The notes under the pieces were generated by a model. The model saw nothing but the letters and a program-made list of their open reading frames with translations, did not search any database and was not told where the DNA came from. A program made the translations under genes and the position numbers. This document shows, in pieces, positions 24,390-32,583 of a stretch of 64,000 nt of DNA; within the stretch, counting starts at the first letter, position 1; every line of letters starts with the position of its first letter. Source of the DNA: Nocardioides sediminis (GTDB lineage: Bacteria > Actinomycetota > Actinomycetes > Propionibacteriales > Nocardioidaceae); contig NZ_PZYZ01000003.1 of NCBI RefSeq assembly GCF_003047295.1, positions 310,001-374,000 on the forward strand. Direction: 5' to 3'.

Positions 24390-26057
24390 ATGGAGCAGCG
24401 AGGAAGCACGGCACCCCGGCCGGTGGCGCTCCCCCGCCGGGTGCTCGCCGCGGCCGTCGCCCGCGTCCTGCGGATGCCGCCGGGTCGCGCCGACTGCACG
24501 GTGCTCCGGACCAGCGTCCGCATGCGTGACGGCGTCGAGCTCCTGACCGACGTCCACGCTCCGACGACCACGTCCCTCGGCACGGTGCTCATCCGCACGC
24601 CGTACGGCCGCACAGGCCTGATCGCCCAGCTCACGGCGGGCTGGCTCGCCACACACGGCTACCACGTCGTCAACCAGAGCTGTCGGGGGACGTCCGGCTC
24701 GGGCGGGGTCTTCCGACCGTTCGCCCAGGAGGTCGCCGACGGGGCGGACACGGTCGCCTGGCTGCGACGGCAGCCGTGGTTCAGCGGTCGGTTCGCGCTG
24801 TGGGGGGCGTCGTACCTGGGTTACTCGGCATGGGCGGTGATGGCGGAGCCGCCCCCGGAGCTGGCTGCGGCCGTGGTGGCGATCTCCGCCCACGACAACC
24901 ACGAGATGACGCACGGCAGCGGAGCCGTTGCGCTCCAGGGAGTGGTGGACCTCCTCGACGCCCTGGGGCACCTCTCGGACGGGCCCGTCGCCGGCGCCCT
25001 CCATGCCGCGACCGCCGGCCGGCGCCTGGCGCCCGCGTTCGAGCAGCTCCCCCTCGTGCGGGCCCTGGACACGGTCCTCGCCGGGAGCGGCATGCCCTAC
25101 CTGGACTGGCTCACCGGCTCGGCGGCCGAGGACGCCGTGTGGCGGGCCATGCGCGTGGAGCAGGCGCTCGAGCGGGTCGACGTACCGGTCCTGCTGCAGG
25201 CGGGATGGCAGGACCCGTTCGCCGACCAGATGCTCGAGCAGTACCGGCGACTGCGGGACCGGGGGGTCGAGGTCGGGCTGACGGTCGGGCCATGGACACA
25301 CGTCGAGGTGGGCACCAGGGGCGCCGGGACCGTCATGACCGAGAGCCTGGACTGGCTGTCGGAGCACCTCGGCAGGACGGCCGGTCGTCGGCGGCCGAGC
25401 CCGGTCCACCTGTACGTCGAGGGCGCCCGGGAGTGGCGCCACCTGCCGGCCTGGCCCCCTGCCACCGTCGAGCGCGTCCTCCACCTGCAGCCGGGCGGCG
25501 GGCTCGACGACCACCTTCCGGCCGCCGACTCCGGTCCGACGACCTTCACCTTCGACCCGGCGGCCCCCACACCGTCCGTCGGTGGCCGGGTGGTCAATCC
25601 GAGGATGAGCGGTCACCGCGACAACCGGCCCCTCGAGGAACGAGCAGACGTCGTGACGTTCACCGGGCCGCCGCTCGTCGAGGCCGTGGAGGTGATGGGC
25701 AGCCCGGTGGTCGAGCTGGTGCACCGGACCGACAACCCCCACGCCGACCTCTTCGTCCGACTGTGCGAGGCGGCTGCCGACGGGAGGTCGGTCAACGTGA
25801 GCGACGGCTTCACCCGGTTGGGGCCCGGCCGTGCGGACGGGACCGTGCGGCTGCGCCTGGAAGCCGTGGCCCACCGCTTCGCCCCCGGGACCAGGATCCG
25901 CCTGCAGGTGTCCGGCGGCGCCCACCCCCGGTATGCGCGGAACCTCGGCACGGCCGAGGACCCGGTGACGAGCAGCACCCTGGCGCCCTCCCGACGCGCG
26001 ATCTTCCACGGCGACGGCGGCGTCTCGAGGGTCCTGCTGCCGTGCGTGCCCCTGTAG
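24390..26057 (+). CDS. CocE/NonD-family hydrolase
   Basis: A 555-aa protein of the X-Pro dipeptidyl-peptidase S15 / CocE family. The alpha/beta hydrolase part shows VRMRDGVELLTDVHAP, NQSCRGTSGSGG and the nucleophile elbow LWGASYLGYSAW. The Asp (LQAGWQDPFADQM) and His (VGPWTHVEV) of the triad follow. The C-terminal third is the jelly-roll domain (VEVMGSPVVELV, DGFTRLGPG). These enzymes cleave esters or amides; the substrate here is unknown. It follows the ICMT-like gene by 15 bp and is probably cotranscribed. Confidence 0.9.
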   Translation: MEQRGSTAPRPVALPRRVLAAAVARVLRMPPGRADCTVLRTSVRMRDGVELLTDVHAPTTTSLGTVLIRTPYGRTGLIAQLTAGWLATHGYHVVNQSCRGTSGSGGVFRPFAQEVADGADTVAWLRRQPWFSGRFALWGASYLGYSAWAVMAEPPPELAAAVVAISAHDNHEMTHGSGAVALQGVVDLLDALGHLSDGPVAGALHAATAGRRLAPAFEQLPLVRALDTVLAGSGMPYLDWLTGSAAEDAVWRAMRVEQALERVDVPVLLQAGWQDPFADQMLEQYRRLRDRGVEVGLTVGPWTHVEVGTRGAGTVMTESLDWLSEHLGRTAGRRRPSPVHLYVEGAREWRHLPAWPPATVERVLHLQPGGGLDDHLPAADSGPTTFTFDPAAPTPSVGGRVVNPRMSGHRDNRPLEERADVVTFTGPPLVEAVEVMGSPVVELVHRTDNPHADLFVRLCEAAADGRSVNVSDGFTRLGPGRADGTVRLRLEAVAHRFAPGTRIRLQVSGGAHPRYARNLGTAEDPVTSSTLAPSRRAIFHGDGGVSRVLLPCVPL

Positions 26058-26060
26058 ACC

Positions 26061-26074
26061 GGGCCCATGGTCCC
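26061..26074 (+). promoter_or_regulatory. DosR-like palindrome upstream of a universal stress protein
   Basis: GGGCCCATGGTCCC agrees with 11 of 14 positions of the mycobacterial DosR/DevR core (GGGACTWWAGTCCC, S/W counted loosely) and is nearly palindromic. It is 58 bp before the USP start. USP genes are classic DosR targets in mycobacteria. No DosR homologue is certain in the window, so this is a weak call. Confidence 0.3.
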
Positions 26075-26131
26075 CTGCCCGGTAGCCCTTCGACGGTGAC
26101 ACAGCGTGCTCCGGCACGCGATCCTCTCTCC

Positions 26132-26995
26132 ATGAGCCAGCCGATGGAACAGGTCAGCACCGCCGCCGGCGACGTCGCCGGGAGCATCGTGGTCGCGGTC
26201 GACGGGTCAGACCACTCCGACCGGGCCGTGCGATGGGCGGTGGAGCAGGCCGCCCTCGAGACCCGTCCGTTGGTGGCCGTGGCGGTGGCAGGTGACACCG
26301 GCACCGCGGCCGAGGACGCCGTCGCAGCGGCGCGCGGGCTCGCTCCCGACCTTCCTGTGCGAGGTGCGAGCGTGGCCGGTGAGCCCCGCGAGGTCCTGAT
26401 CGACCTGTCGACGGAGGCGCACCTCCTCGTCGTCGGCTCCCGGGGTCGGGGATCACTGCGTGGCATCCTGCTCGGCTCCGTCAGTGCCGCGGTCAGCGCC
26501 CAGTCGGCGTGCCCGGTCGTGGTCTGCCGGCCCTCGGGGGGCGACCCTGTGCAGTCCGGGGTGCTCGTCGGCGCCGACGGGACTCCCGAGTCCCGTGCGG
26601 TCATCGAGTTCGCCTACCGACAGGCCAGCCTGCGCGGGCTGCCGCTCACGGTCCTGCACTGCTTCTGGGACGCGGCCGCCGCCGTGGCCCAGTACCGCGA
26701 GGCCCGCGGCCAGACCGTCGTGCCCCCGGACCTCGAGGAGCTCCGCGCCGCCCTGTCCGAGGCGGTCGCCGGGCTCGCCGAGCAGTACCCCGACGTGCCG
26801 GTCACCCTCACCCTCAAGCACGGCTTCGCCGACCAGGCGCTCGGTCCGCGCCACGGCGGGTGGGACCTGGTCGTCGTCGGGCGCCACCCCATGACCTCGC
26901 TGGGCCGGGTGTTCACCGGGTCCATCGCCACGACCGTCGTCGAGCGCGCCCACGGCCCGGTGGCGGTGGTCCCCGTGGCAGCCCCACCGGACTGA
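26132..26995 (+). CDS. Universal stress protein, two USP domains
   Basis: A 287-aa tandem USP protein. Domain 1 (about 17-140) shows IVVAVDGSDHSDRAVRWA and the ATP-binding GSRGRGSLRGILLGSVS. Domain 2 (about 150-284) shows VLVGADGTPESRAVIEFA and VGRHPMTSLGRVFTGSIA. The G-x2-G-x9-G-S/T pattern is complete in the first domain and altered in the second, so ATP binding may be restricted to domain 1. Such proteins support survival in hypoxia and stasis. A DosR-like palindrome lies upstream at 26061-26074. Confidence 0.92.
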   Translation: MSQPMEQVSTAAGDVAGSIVVAVDGSDHSDRAVRWAVEQAALETRPLVAVAVAGDTGTAAEDAVAAARGLAPDLPVRGASVAGEPREVLIDLSTEAHLLVVGSRGRGSLRGILLGSVSAAVSAQSACPVVVCRPSGGDPVQSGVLVGADGTPESRAVIEFAYRQASLRGLPLTVLHCFWDAAAAVAQYREARGQTVVPPDLEELRAALSEAVAGLAEQYPDVPVTLTLKHGFADQALGPRHGGWDLVVVGRHPMTSLGRVFTGSIATTVVERAHGPVAVVPVAAPPD

Positions 26996-27054
26996 GCCGG
27001 CCCGGACGACGTACCACTCCGCTGGCAGGTCACGGACGCCGGCGGCGCCGTCGC

Positions 27055-27615
27055 CTACGAGACCGGGTGCGTGGCCGCCTCGCTCGACCGAGGGGAGCAC
27101 TCGAGCTCGACCACGACGCGCTGCACCCCCGCCTCCGGCTCGCCGACCCGGGCGTCGCCGAGACGTCGCAGCATGGCGAGCGACGCGAGGTTGCCCGCGC
27201 TGACCACCGTCTTGATCCGCTCGACACCCTGCGGCCGGTGCAACATGAGCACCTGCAGCAACGCCGTCGCGACCCCCCGCCCGTGCCAGTCGTCCACCAC
27301 GGTCACCGCGACGTCCGCGGCGCTGGGGTCGTCGGGGTACCGGATGATCCGGGCCAGCCCGAGCGGCAGCTCGGTCCCGTCCGCGGTGATGACCAGCAGC
27401 ACCAGCGCGACGTGGTCGGTGCCGTCCACCTCGTCGACGAGGTGGTCCAGCATCGTCTCGGTGAGCTCCGGGACCGCCGCCAGGAAGCGGTCGAACCGCG
27501 TCTCGGCGGACAGGTGCTCGTACTCCCGGCGCAGCGCCTCGCGGTTGGCCCGCAGCAGCGGTACGACGAACCCCTCGGTGCCGTCACGCAGGCGCACGGG
27601 CGTCAGGTCGTCCAT
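27055..27615 (-). CDS. GNAT-family N-acetyltransferase
   Basis: A 186-aa protein with one GNAT fold: an N-terminal strand RLRDGTEGFVVPLL, a helix region with ETRFDRFLAAVPELT, and the acetyl-CoA loop VVDDWHGRGVATALLQ followed by VVSAGNLASLAMLRRLG. The substrate is unknown. The ATG at 27615 is chosen since residues upstream of it are Arg/Gly-rich noise. It resembles the stand-alone GNATs that in actinobacteria accompany USP genes or are fused to acetyl-CoA synthetases; the neighbour USP fits this. Confidence 0.87.
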   Translation of the reverse strand: MDDLTPVRLRDGTEGFVVPLLRANREALRREYEHLSAETRFDRFLAAVPELTETMLDHLVDEVDGTDHVALVLLVITADGTELPLGLARIIRYPDDPSAADVAVTVVDDWHGRGVATALLQVLMLHRPQGVERIKTVVSAGNLASLAMLRRLGDARVGEPEAGVQRVVVELECSPRSSEAATHPVS

Positions 27616-27644
27616 GCCTTCGCCCGGCACGCGCCGGTGCCGGG

Positions 27645-28820
27645 TCAGCTCCCCGCCCGCACCACCAGGCGCGCCACGACACCGGCGTGGTCGGAGGGCC
27701 ACAGGCCGGAGTCCGTCCTGTCCTCGACCTCGTCACCGACGACCCTGGCCCGCGGCGCCTTGACGTCCGTGCTGTGCAGCACGAGGTCGATCCGCGTGGT
27801 GAGCGGGTTGTCCGGGTCCCGCAGCGTCGGGTCGAAGCAGCAGGTCTCCCCCGCGTCCTTGGGGTGGTTGCGCGTCCACGCGTCCCCACCGACGCCGGCG
27901 AGGAGCGCGGTGTAGGCCGGAGCGTCCGGGGCACGGGAGTTGTAGTCGCCGACGTACACCATCGGCAGCTCTCCGAGCTCGGCCGCCAGGACCTCCTGGG
28001 CCTCGAGCAGCTCGCCGACCTGGAGGACCCGGAGCTGCTCGGCGTCCAGGCCGGGGATCCCGAAGGCCTCGAGGTGGGAGTTGACGAAGCGGAGCTCGGC
28101 CCGTCGGGACTGCACGTCGACCGAGCCCCAGCCCCGGGCGACGGGCAGCACCGCTTGTCCGAACGGGAACTCGATGATGTTCTCGAAGGTGCCGTTGCGG
28201 GCGTTGCTCACCTCGACGTCGTCGCGCGCGATGATCACGTCCCGGTCGGCCAGCGAGACCGCCGCCGTCGGGGCGCCGCCCACGAGGATCGGGATGGGCG
28301 GCGACTCGAAGTTGTCCGCGGTCGCCCCCTCCACCTCCGCATAGGCGGCCCCGCGCTCGGCCAGGGCCTCCAGCAGCAAATCGAGGAAGTCGTAGGCGAC
28401 CACCGGGTCGGTGGGCGTGCCCGTCCGGTAGTCGTACGTCGTCCAGGTGGTGACCTCCTGCAGGCCCACCACCTCGGGGTCGGCCGCGACGATCTCGTCG
28501 GCGATGGCGGCCATCCGCTCCTCGGGCTCGGTGGCCTGCACCGCGGCCCAGGTCGCCGTGGCGGCACGGACGACGGCCGTCGGGTCGGTACCGCCGAGCG
28601 CCACCAGGATCGGGGTCAGGTCCGCGCCCAGGTAGAGGTTGCGGGTCATCACGTCCACGGTCCGCGCGGCATGGGAGCCGTGCGCGGCCGCCGAAGGCGG
28701 CGACTCGGCGGAGGCACCTCCGCCCGGCCCGACGAGGGCGGTGGTCGCGAGCATCGCGGCGCAGAGGCCGACGAAGGCGGTGCGACGGCGGGCACTGGCA
28801 CGTCGAGGGGTCCCGGTCAT
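27645..28820 (-). CDS. Secreted endonuclease/exonuclease/phosphatase-family protein
   Basis: A 391-aa exported protein with a signal peptide (core AFVGLCAAMLATTALVG, Ala-rich cleavage region). The mature fold is the EEP type: VMTRNLYLGADL, PEVVGLQEVTTW with the metal-binding Glu, NSHLEAFG, YVGDYNSRAPDAP with the Asp-Asn pair, and the final WPSDHAGVVARL with the catalytic Asp-His. EEP proteins cleave phosphodiesters (nucleic acid, inositol phosphates or sphingomyelin); the substrate is unknown. The ATG at 28820 is chosen for the signal peptide. Single gene, or followed by the GNAT gene. Confidence 0.88.
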   Translation of the reverse strand: MTGTPRRASARRRTAFVGLCAAMLATTALVGPGGGASAESPPSAAAHGSHAARTVDVMTRNLYLGADLTPILVALGGTDPTAVVRAATATWAAVQATEPEERMAAIADEIVAADPEVVGLQEVTTWTTYDYRTGTPTDPVVAYDFLDLLLEALAERGAAYAEVEGATADNFESPPIPILVGGAPTAAVSLADRDVIIARDDVEVSNARNGTFENIIEFPFGQAVLPVARGWGSVDVQSRRAELRFVNSHLEAFGIPGLDAEQLRVLQVGELLEAQEVLAAELGELPMVYVGDYNSRAPDAPAYTALLAGVGGDAWTRNHPKDAGETCCFDPTLRDPDNPLTTRIDLVLHSTDVKAPRARVVGDEVEDRTDSGLWPSDHAGVVARLVVRAGS

Positions 28821-28880
28821 CCTCGGACCGTGGCACCAGTGGTGCGTGTCGCACAAGACCCAAGTGGGGTACGGCGCGAC

Positions 28881-29372
28881 TCAGGCCGGGTCGGTCACGT
28901 CCGCGACCTGCGCCCCGAGGTGCGCGATGACGTCGTCGGCAGCCAGGGTCGCGGCGACGCCGTGGGCACCTCCGCCGATCGAGACGGTCCGGCCGACCAT
29001 CCGCTCGTCGGCGACGACCGGCAGCGCCGTCGCGGCGCCGAACGGGGTGATCGTGCCGCGCTCGTAGCCGGTGACCTCCCGGGCCCCGTCGGCGTCCGGC
29101 ATGGAGATCCGGTTGACCCCGAGCAGCGCCCGGAGCTTGGGCCAGGAGATCTCCCGGTCCCCGGGCACCAGGACGAGCAGGTGGTCGCCGGCACCGCGTC
29201 GTACGACCATCGTCTTGACGACGTCCCGGGGCTCCACCCCGCGTGCCTCGGCCGCCTCGGGCAGCGACCGGACGCGTCCGTGGCGGGTGACCACGTGGTC
29301 GATCCCGGACGCGGCCAGCGCTCGGAGGGCGGGCGTGTCCTGCGGTGTCCCTGCCGGTGTCCCTGCGTCCAC
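28881..29372 (-). CDS. YbaK/EbsC-type aminoacyl-tRNA deacylase
   Basis: A 163-aa protein of the YbaK/ProX family, which clears mischarged tRNA (for example Cys-tRNA-Pro). The conserved Lys is in DVVKTMVVRR, followed by LLVLVPGDREISWPKL, then GYERGTITPFGAATALP, the substrate pocket. The GGGAHGVAATL segment near the end is also typical. Exact aminoacyl specificity cannot be read from the sequence. It lies 9 bp upstream of the end of the response-regulator gene's unit, on the same strand, and may be the last gene of that operon. Confidence 0.88.
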   Translation of the reverse strand: MDAGTPAGTPQDTPALRALAASGIDHVVTRHGRVRSLPEAAEARGVEPRDVVKTMVVRRGAGDHLLVLVPGDREISWPKLRALLGVNRISMPDADGAREVTGYERGTITPFGAATALPVVADERMVGRTVSIGGGAHGVAATLAADDVIAHLGAQVADVTDPA

Positions 29373-29381
29373 GCCCCGACC

Positions 29382-30023
29382 CTACGACTCCCGGTCGCCC
29401 AGGCCTCGGCGCTCGGCCCACAGCGCGGCCTGCGTCCGGTCGACGACCCCGATGCGGGCGAAGACCGAGGTGAGGTGGGCCTTGACCGTGCGCTCGGAGA
29501 TGCCGAGCCGTCTCGCGATCTGCTTGTTGGCCAGTCCCTGCCGGACCAGTCCCAGCACCTCCCGCTCCCGGGGTGTCAGGTCCGGCGCGGCCTGTCCCGC
29601 CTGTGTCGACTGTCTCGCGCCGAGCAGCTGCCGGGCCGCACGCGGGTGCAGCGGCGACTCCCCGCGGCTGACCGCCCGCACGCCCGCGACCACGTCCTCG
29701 GGGTCGGCGTCCTTGAGCAGGTAGCCCACCGCGCCGGCGTCGAGTGCGGCGACGATGCGCTCGGCGTCGGAGAAGGAGGTGAGCACCAGGACGTCGGGGC
29801 CGCCCTCGGCCACGATGCGGCGCGTGGCGGTCACCCCGTCGGTGCCGGGCATCTGGAGGTCCATGAGCACGACGTCGGGTCGCGTGCGCCGCACCTCCTG
29901 CACCGCCTCGTCGCCGTCGGCCGCGCTTCCCACCACCTCGATGTCGGGCTCGCCGGCCAGGAGCCGCTCGAGGCCGCCCCGCAGCACGGCGTGGTCGTCG
30001 ACGAGCACCACCCGGATCGTCAT
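29382..30023 (-). CDS. NarL/LuxR-type response regulator
   Basis: A 213-aa response regulator. The receiver domain has the acid pair in VVLVDDHAVLR, the phospho-Asp in DVVLMDLQMPGTDG, Thr/Ser in VLTSFSD and the Lys in YLLKDADPED. The C-terminal LuxR helix-turn-helix is LTPREREVLGLVRQGLANKQIARRLGISERTVKAHL. The gene overlaps the kinase gene by ATGA (30020-30023). It should bind DNA as a dimer once phosphorylated; targets may include the small secreted protein at 31366-31755, but no site was found. Confidence 0.95.
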   Translation of the reverse strand: MTIRVVLVDDHAVLRGGLERLLAGEPDIEVVGSAADGDEAVQEVRRTRPDVVLMDLQMPGTDGVTATRRIVAEGGPDVLVLTSFSDAERIVAALDAGAVGYLLKDADPEDVVAGVRAVSRGESPLHPRAARQLLGARQSTQAGQAAPDLTPREREVLGLVRQGLANKQIARRLGISERTVKAHLTSVFARIGVVDRTQAALWAERRGLGDRES

Positions 30024-31318
30024 GACCGCGTCTCCAGCCGTGTGGTCGTCCCGGCGCCCGGAGCGGAGCGGATCGTCAGCGAGCCGCCCCGGTCGCGCAC
30101 GAGGCTCTCCAGCCCGCGCAGCCCGTAGTGTGCCGTGGCGTCGACGGACCCGGGGTCGAAGCCCACTCCGTCGTCCTCGACGGTGAGCACGAGCGCGCTC
30201 CCCTCCCGCCGTACGTCGACGGTCATCGTCGTCGCACGCGCGTGCCGCAACGTGTTGCGCACCGCCTCCTGCGCCACCCGCCAGACCAGCGCGGCATCCT
30301 CCTCGTGGACCTCGCCGAGGTCGCCGACACGGACGTCCACCTCCACCCCGGCCGCCGCGACCGGGGCGCACAGGTCGTCCAGCGCGGCGGGAAGGGTCGC
30401 CGCGGTCAGGTCGGGCGGGTGGATCTCCACCAGCAGCGAGCGCAGCGACCGCAGGGAGCCGCGCAGCGACCCTGCCGTGTCGAGCAGCGTCCTACGGGTC
30501 GGCTCGGGCTGGTCACGGGCCAGCGCCGAGAGGGCGAAGGCGGACCCCGCGATGTCCTGCACCACCCCGTCGTGCAGGTCTCGCGCGATCCTGCGGCGTT
30601 CGGCCGCCGAGGCGCTGGCGGCTCCACGGAGCAGGCGTTCCCGCTCTGCGGCGGCGCGTCGCACCCGTCGGTTGAGCAGCCACAGCAACGTCGTCGCGAC
30701 GGCCACGAGGAGCACCAGGGCGCCCACGGTGATCCGCTGGAAGGGGGCGATGACCTCCGCCTGGCGGTCCTGGATCCGGGCCAGCGTGTAGTAGGCCTCG
30801 AACAGCAGCGGCTCGCCCTCCGGCGTCACCACCTGCGTGTAGACCTCGACCAGCTCCGGGCCCCCGCGCTCGTAGCGGTTCTCGGGCTCGTCGAGCTCGG
30901 AGACCTCCGCGTCCGAGCCGCCGCCCCGGAGGATCTCGAGCTCCTCGCCGTCGAGCGCGAAGGTCTCCCCGATCAGGCGCACGTCGTCGGAGTAGACGAT
31001 GGTGCCGTCGGCCGACCAGATCTTGACGCGCCGTACGTCGCCGACCAGCAGTCGCTCGGTCGCCGTCCGGTCGAAGCGGTCCACCGCCCCCGGCCGGCCG
31101 GCCGCCAGCCCGGCCGGGATCGCCGGCTCGGCCACCGATCGCGCGAGCAGCCGGGTCGTGGCCCGGGCGTCGGACAGCGCCTCCTCGTGGGCGGCGCGGG
31201 AGGCGAGCACCCGGGCGCCCACGACGATCGCGGCCAGCGCCACGAGCCCGACGACCAGGAAGACGGCCACCGGGCTCCGCAGCACCCGCCGCGCGGCTCC
31301 CGGGCCCTGGGTGGACAT
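30020..31318 (-). CDS. NarL-family sensor histidine kinase
   Basis: A 432-aa kinase. TM1 is VAVFLVVGLVALAAIVVGARVL; an extracytoplasmic sensor of about 170 residues follows (WSADGTIVYSDDVRLIGE is PAS/Cache-like); TM2 is ITVGALVLLVAVATTLLWLL. The HisKA_3 box is RRRIARDLHDGVVQDIAGS with the phospho-His, and the short HATPase has VAQEAVRNTLRHA and DDGVGFDPGS. The sensor domain pattern (VRRVKIWSADGTIVYSD) occurs in many actinobacterial kinases of unknown stimulus. It is coupled to its regulator and followed upstream by a two-cysteine secreted protein. Confidence 0.95.
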   Translation of the reverse strand: MSTQGPGAARRVLRSPVAVFLVVGLVALAAIVVGARVLASRAAHEEALSDARATTRLLARSVAEPAIPAGLAAGRPGAVDRFDRTATERLLVGDVRRVKIWSADGTIVYSDDVRLIGETFALDGEELEILRGGGSDAEVSELDEPENRYERGGPELVEVYTQVVTPEGEPLLFEAYYTLARIQDRQAEVIAPFQRITVGALVLLVAVATTLLWLLNRRVRRAAAERERLLRGAASASAAERRRIARDLHDGVVQDIAGSAFALSALARDQPEPTRRTLLDTAGSLRGSLRSLRSLLVEIHPPDLTAATLPAALDDLCAPVAAAGVEVDVRVGDLGEVHEEDAALVWRVAQEAVRNTLRHARATTMTVDVRREGSALVLTVEDDGVGFDPGSVDATAHYGLRGLESLVRDRGGSLTIRSAPGAGTTTRLETRS

Positions 31319-31365
31319 GGACGCAGTATGCCGACGCGACGCCGCCCCCGGGCCCGAACTGCGCG

Positions 31366-31755
31366 TCAGTAGGTCAGCCTCGCGACGCACACCGCACCGT
31401 CGTGGGTGGCGCGGAAGCGGAAGGTGTCGGCGCCGGGCGCGTCGACGGTCCTGCGCTCGACCTCGAACGAGCCGCTGCGACCGGTCGTGCGCGAGGCACC
31501 GCGGGCCGACACGCTGCCGTTGTGCCGCAGCACCCACGTCCAGGTCTGGCCGACCCGGTTGCTGTCGATCTCGGCCTCGACCTCGAGCCGGCCGTCGTCG
31601 GGCTTGGCCTTGATCTTCCAGGTGGCTCCGCTGTTGCAGCTGCCGCGGCGGATGGTCTCGTCGTCGTCCCCGGCCGTGGCCGCGGAGGCGGCGAGCACGG
31701 GGACGGTGGTGGCGACGAGCGCCGTCGCGGCGAGGGTGGTGAACAGGCGCTTCAT
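31366..31755 (-). CDS. Small secreted two-cysteine protein (paralogue C)
   Basis: A 129-aa exported protein: a signal peptide with core TLAATALVATTVPVLAASA, then an acidic start (GDDDETIRRGSC), a central QTWTWVLRHNG, SRTTG, and the closing FRFRATHDGAVCVARLTY. The two Cys and their surroundings match the proteins at 1044-1445 and 1480-1860. Like them, it lies next to a sensor kinase, and in the same direction here (48 bp upstream of the kinase start). It could be an accessory sensor or a target of the system. The function is unknown. Confidence 0.75.
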   Translation of the reverse strand: MKRLFTTLAATALVATTVPVLAASAATAGDDDETIRRGSCNSGATWKIKAKPDDGRLEVEAEIDSNRVGQTWTWVLRHNGSVSARGASRTTGRSGSFEVERRTVDAPGADTFRFRATHDGAVCVARLTY

Positions 31756-31826
31756 GGGGTCCTCCTCGGTCGGTGTGGCCCCCAGCGTCCGTCCGGTCCG
31801 GTACGGCTCACCATCGTCCGCTGGTA

Positions 31827-32069
31827 CTACGACCCCCGGCCGCTCCGCTCCTGCAGGCGCTCGATGTGCTCGGACGCCTCGGCCTTGGTCAGGTCGGCCG
31901 AGATCTCCTCGCCCGCCTCCCGGGCCAGCGTGTCGAGGTAGCTGCGCTGGGCGCCCGTCATCGGCTCGTCACCCGTCACCCACTGCTCGGGGTCCTTCTC
32001 GGTGGTGGAGGGCTTCTCGCCGCCGAGGACCTCGGCGGACTCGTCCGAATGCATGTTCGAATCAGTCAT
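31827..32069 (-). CDS. DUF3072-family small protein
   Basis: An 80-aa acidic soluble protein. The C-terminal half EPMTGAQRSYLDTLAREAGE, then LTKAEASEHIERLQ, is the DUF3072 signature found in many bacteria as a stand-alone short protein. The fold looks like two helices with a 'T-x-x-Q-x-x-Y-L-x-x-L' start, similar to the DUF3072/SAP-like helices that may bind nucleic acid; this is speculation. Single gene, divergent from nrdA's long leader. A 20-bp palindrome lies upstream at 32110-32129. Confidence 0.8.
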   Translation of the reverse strand: MTDSNMHSDESAEVLGGEKPSTTEKDPEQWVTGDEPMTGAQRSYLDTLAREAGEEISADLTKAEASEHIERLQERSGRGS

Positions 32070-32109
32070 GGCTCGACCGTACGCCGCCCCTGCGACAGGT
32101 CAACCGTCG

Positions 32110-32129
32110 CGCCACCCCGCGGGGTGGCG
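32110..32129. repeat. Perfect 20-bp palindrome
   Basis: CGCCACCCC, GC, GGGGTGGCG: a 9-bp perfect inverted repeat around a central GC, between the starts of the DUF3072 gene and nrdA. It could be a protein site or a small hairpin; nothing else assigns it. Confidence 0.4.
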
Positions 32130-32189
32130 GCGCACCCGTCCCGGCCGTACGCGGCGGCGACACCTCCGCCCTCGGCCGCGGACACGCCG

Positions 32190-32236
32190 ACACAAGATGT
32201 GGTCCCACACCTCCCCCACAGACCTACATATGGTGG
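32190..32236 (+). promoter_or_regulatory. Tandem NrdR boxes at the nrdAB promoter
   Basis: Two 16-bp sites match all core positions of the NrdR box (C-w-A-n-A-T-n-T-w-G): ACACAAGATGTGGTCC at 32190-32205 and GACCTACATATGGTGG at 32221-32236. Their starts are 31 bp apart, three helical turns, as in known tandem NrdR sites. The second box contains a TACATA/ACATAT element that can serve as the -10. NrdR with dATP would repress ribonucleotide reductase here, as is known in Streptomyces and Escherichia coli. Confidence 0.75.
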
Positions 32237-32239
32237 CGG

Positions 32240-32440
32240 ACGCAGCTGGTTCGCGACGTCAGCCAGACGTCGCGAGGCAAGAGGGAACCCGGTGTGAGTC
32301 CGGGACTGCCCCGCAGCGGTGAGTGGGAACGACAGCCGTCACACGCACTGGGTCGAGCGATCGACCTGGGAAGCGACGGCCGGTAGGGGTCGACCGGCGA
32401 GAGCCGGGAGGCGCGCCCACGAGTCCGAAGACCTGCCAGC
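32240..32440 (+). promoter_or_regulatory. Adenosylcobalamin riboswitch
   Basis: The leader holds the conserved cobalamin core: GGGAACCCGGTGTGAGTCC at 32283 followed by GGGACTGCCCCGCAGCGGTG, and the B12-box end GAGTCCGAAGACCTGCC (32421-32437). The distance and order match the family. It lies upstream of class Ia nrdAB. In Streptomyces coelicolor the same switch turns off class Ia reductase when B12 lets the class II enzyme work; the same logic is expected here. Confidence 0.92.
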
Positions 32441-32441
32441 G

Positions 32442-32464
32442 CACCGCACCCGCCGGGTGCGGTG
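32442..32464 (+). terminator. Hairpin directly after the riboswitch
   Basis: CACCGCACCC (32442-32451) pairs perfectly with GGGTGCGGTG (32455-32464), loop GCC. It begins right after the B12 box, so it may be the switching element that ends transcription or pairs alternatively. There is no T tract. Confidence 0.5.
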
Positions 32465-32536
32465 GTCCGATGCCGCGCGGGACGGCTGACGGCACGGCAC
32501 GACGCTGCGCCCACGGCGTACGTCGCGCTCCCGTCG

Positions 32537-32578
32537 CTCCTCGCGCGCCCGGACCGTCCGAGTCCGTCTCGCGAGGAG
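32537..32578 (+). promoter_or_regulatory. Hairpin hiding the nrdA ribosome binding site
   Basis: CTCCTCGCG (32537-32545) is a perfect complement of CGCGAGGAG (32570-32578), which is the Shine-Dalgarno of nrdA (ATG at 32584). The 24-nt loop separates the arms. Such anti-Shine-Dalgarno pairing is the usual way cobalamin riboswitches in actinobacteria block translation. Confidence 0.6.
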
Positions 32579-32583
32579 AGAGA

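Noticed and set aside
32240..32440. The riboswitch as a control element for cobalamin transport
   Set aside because: The next gene on the strand is nrdA, and no B12 uptake or synthesis gene is near; the class Ia reductase link is known from Streptomyces.
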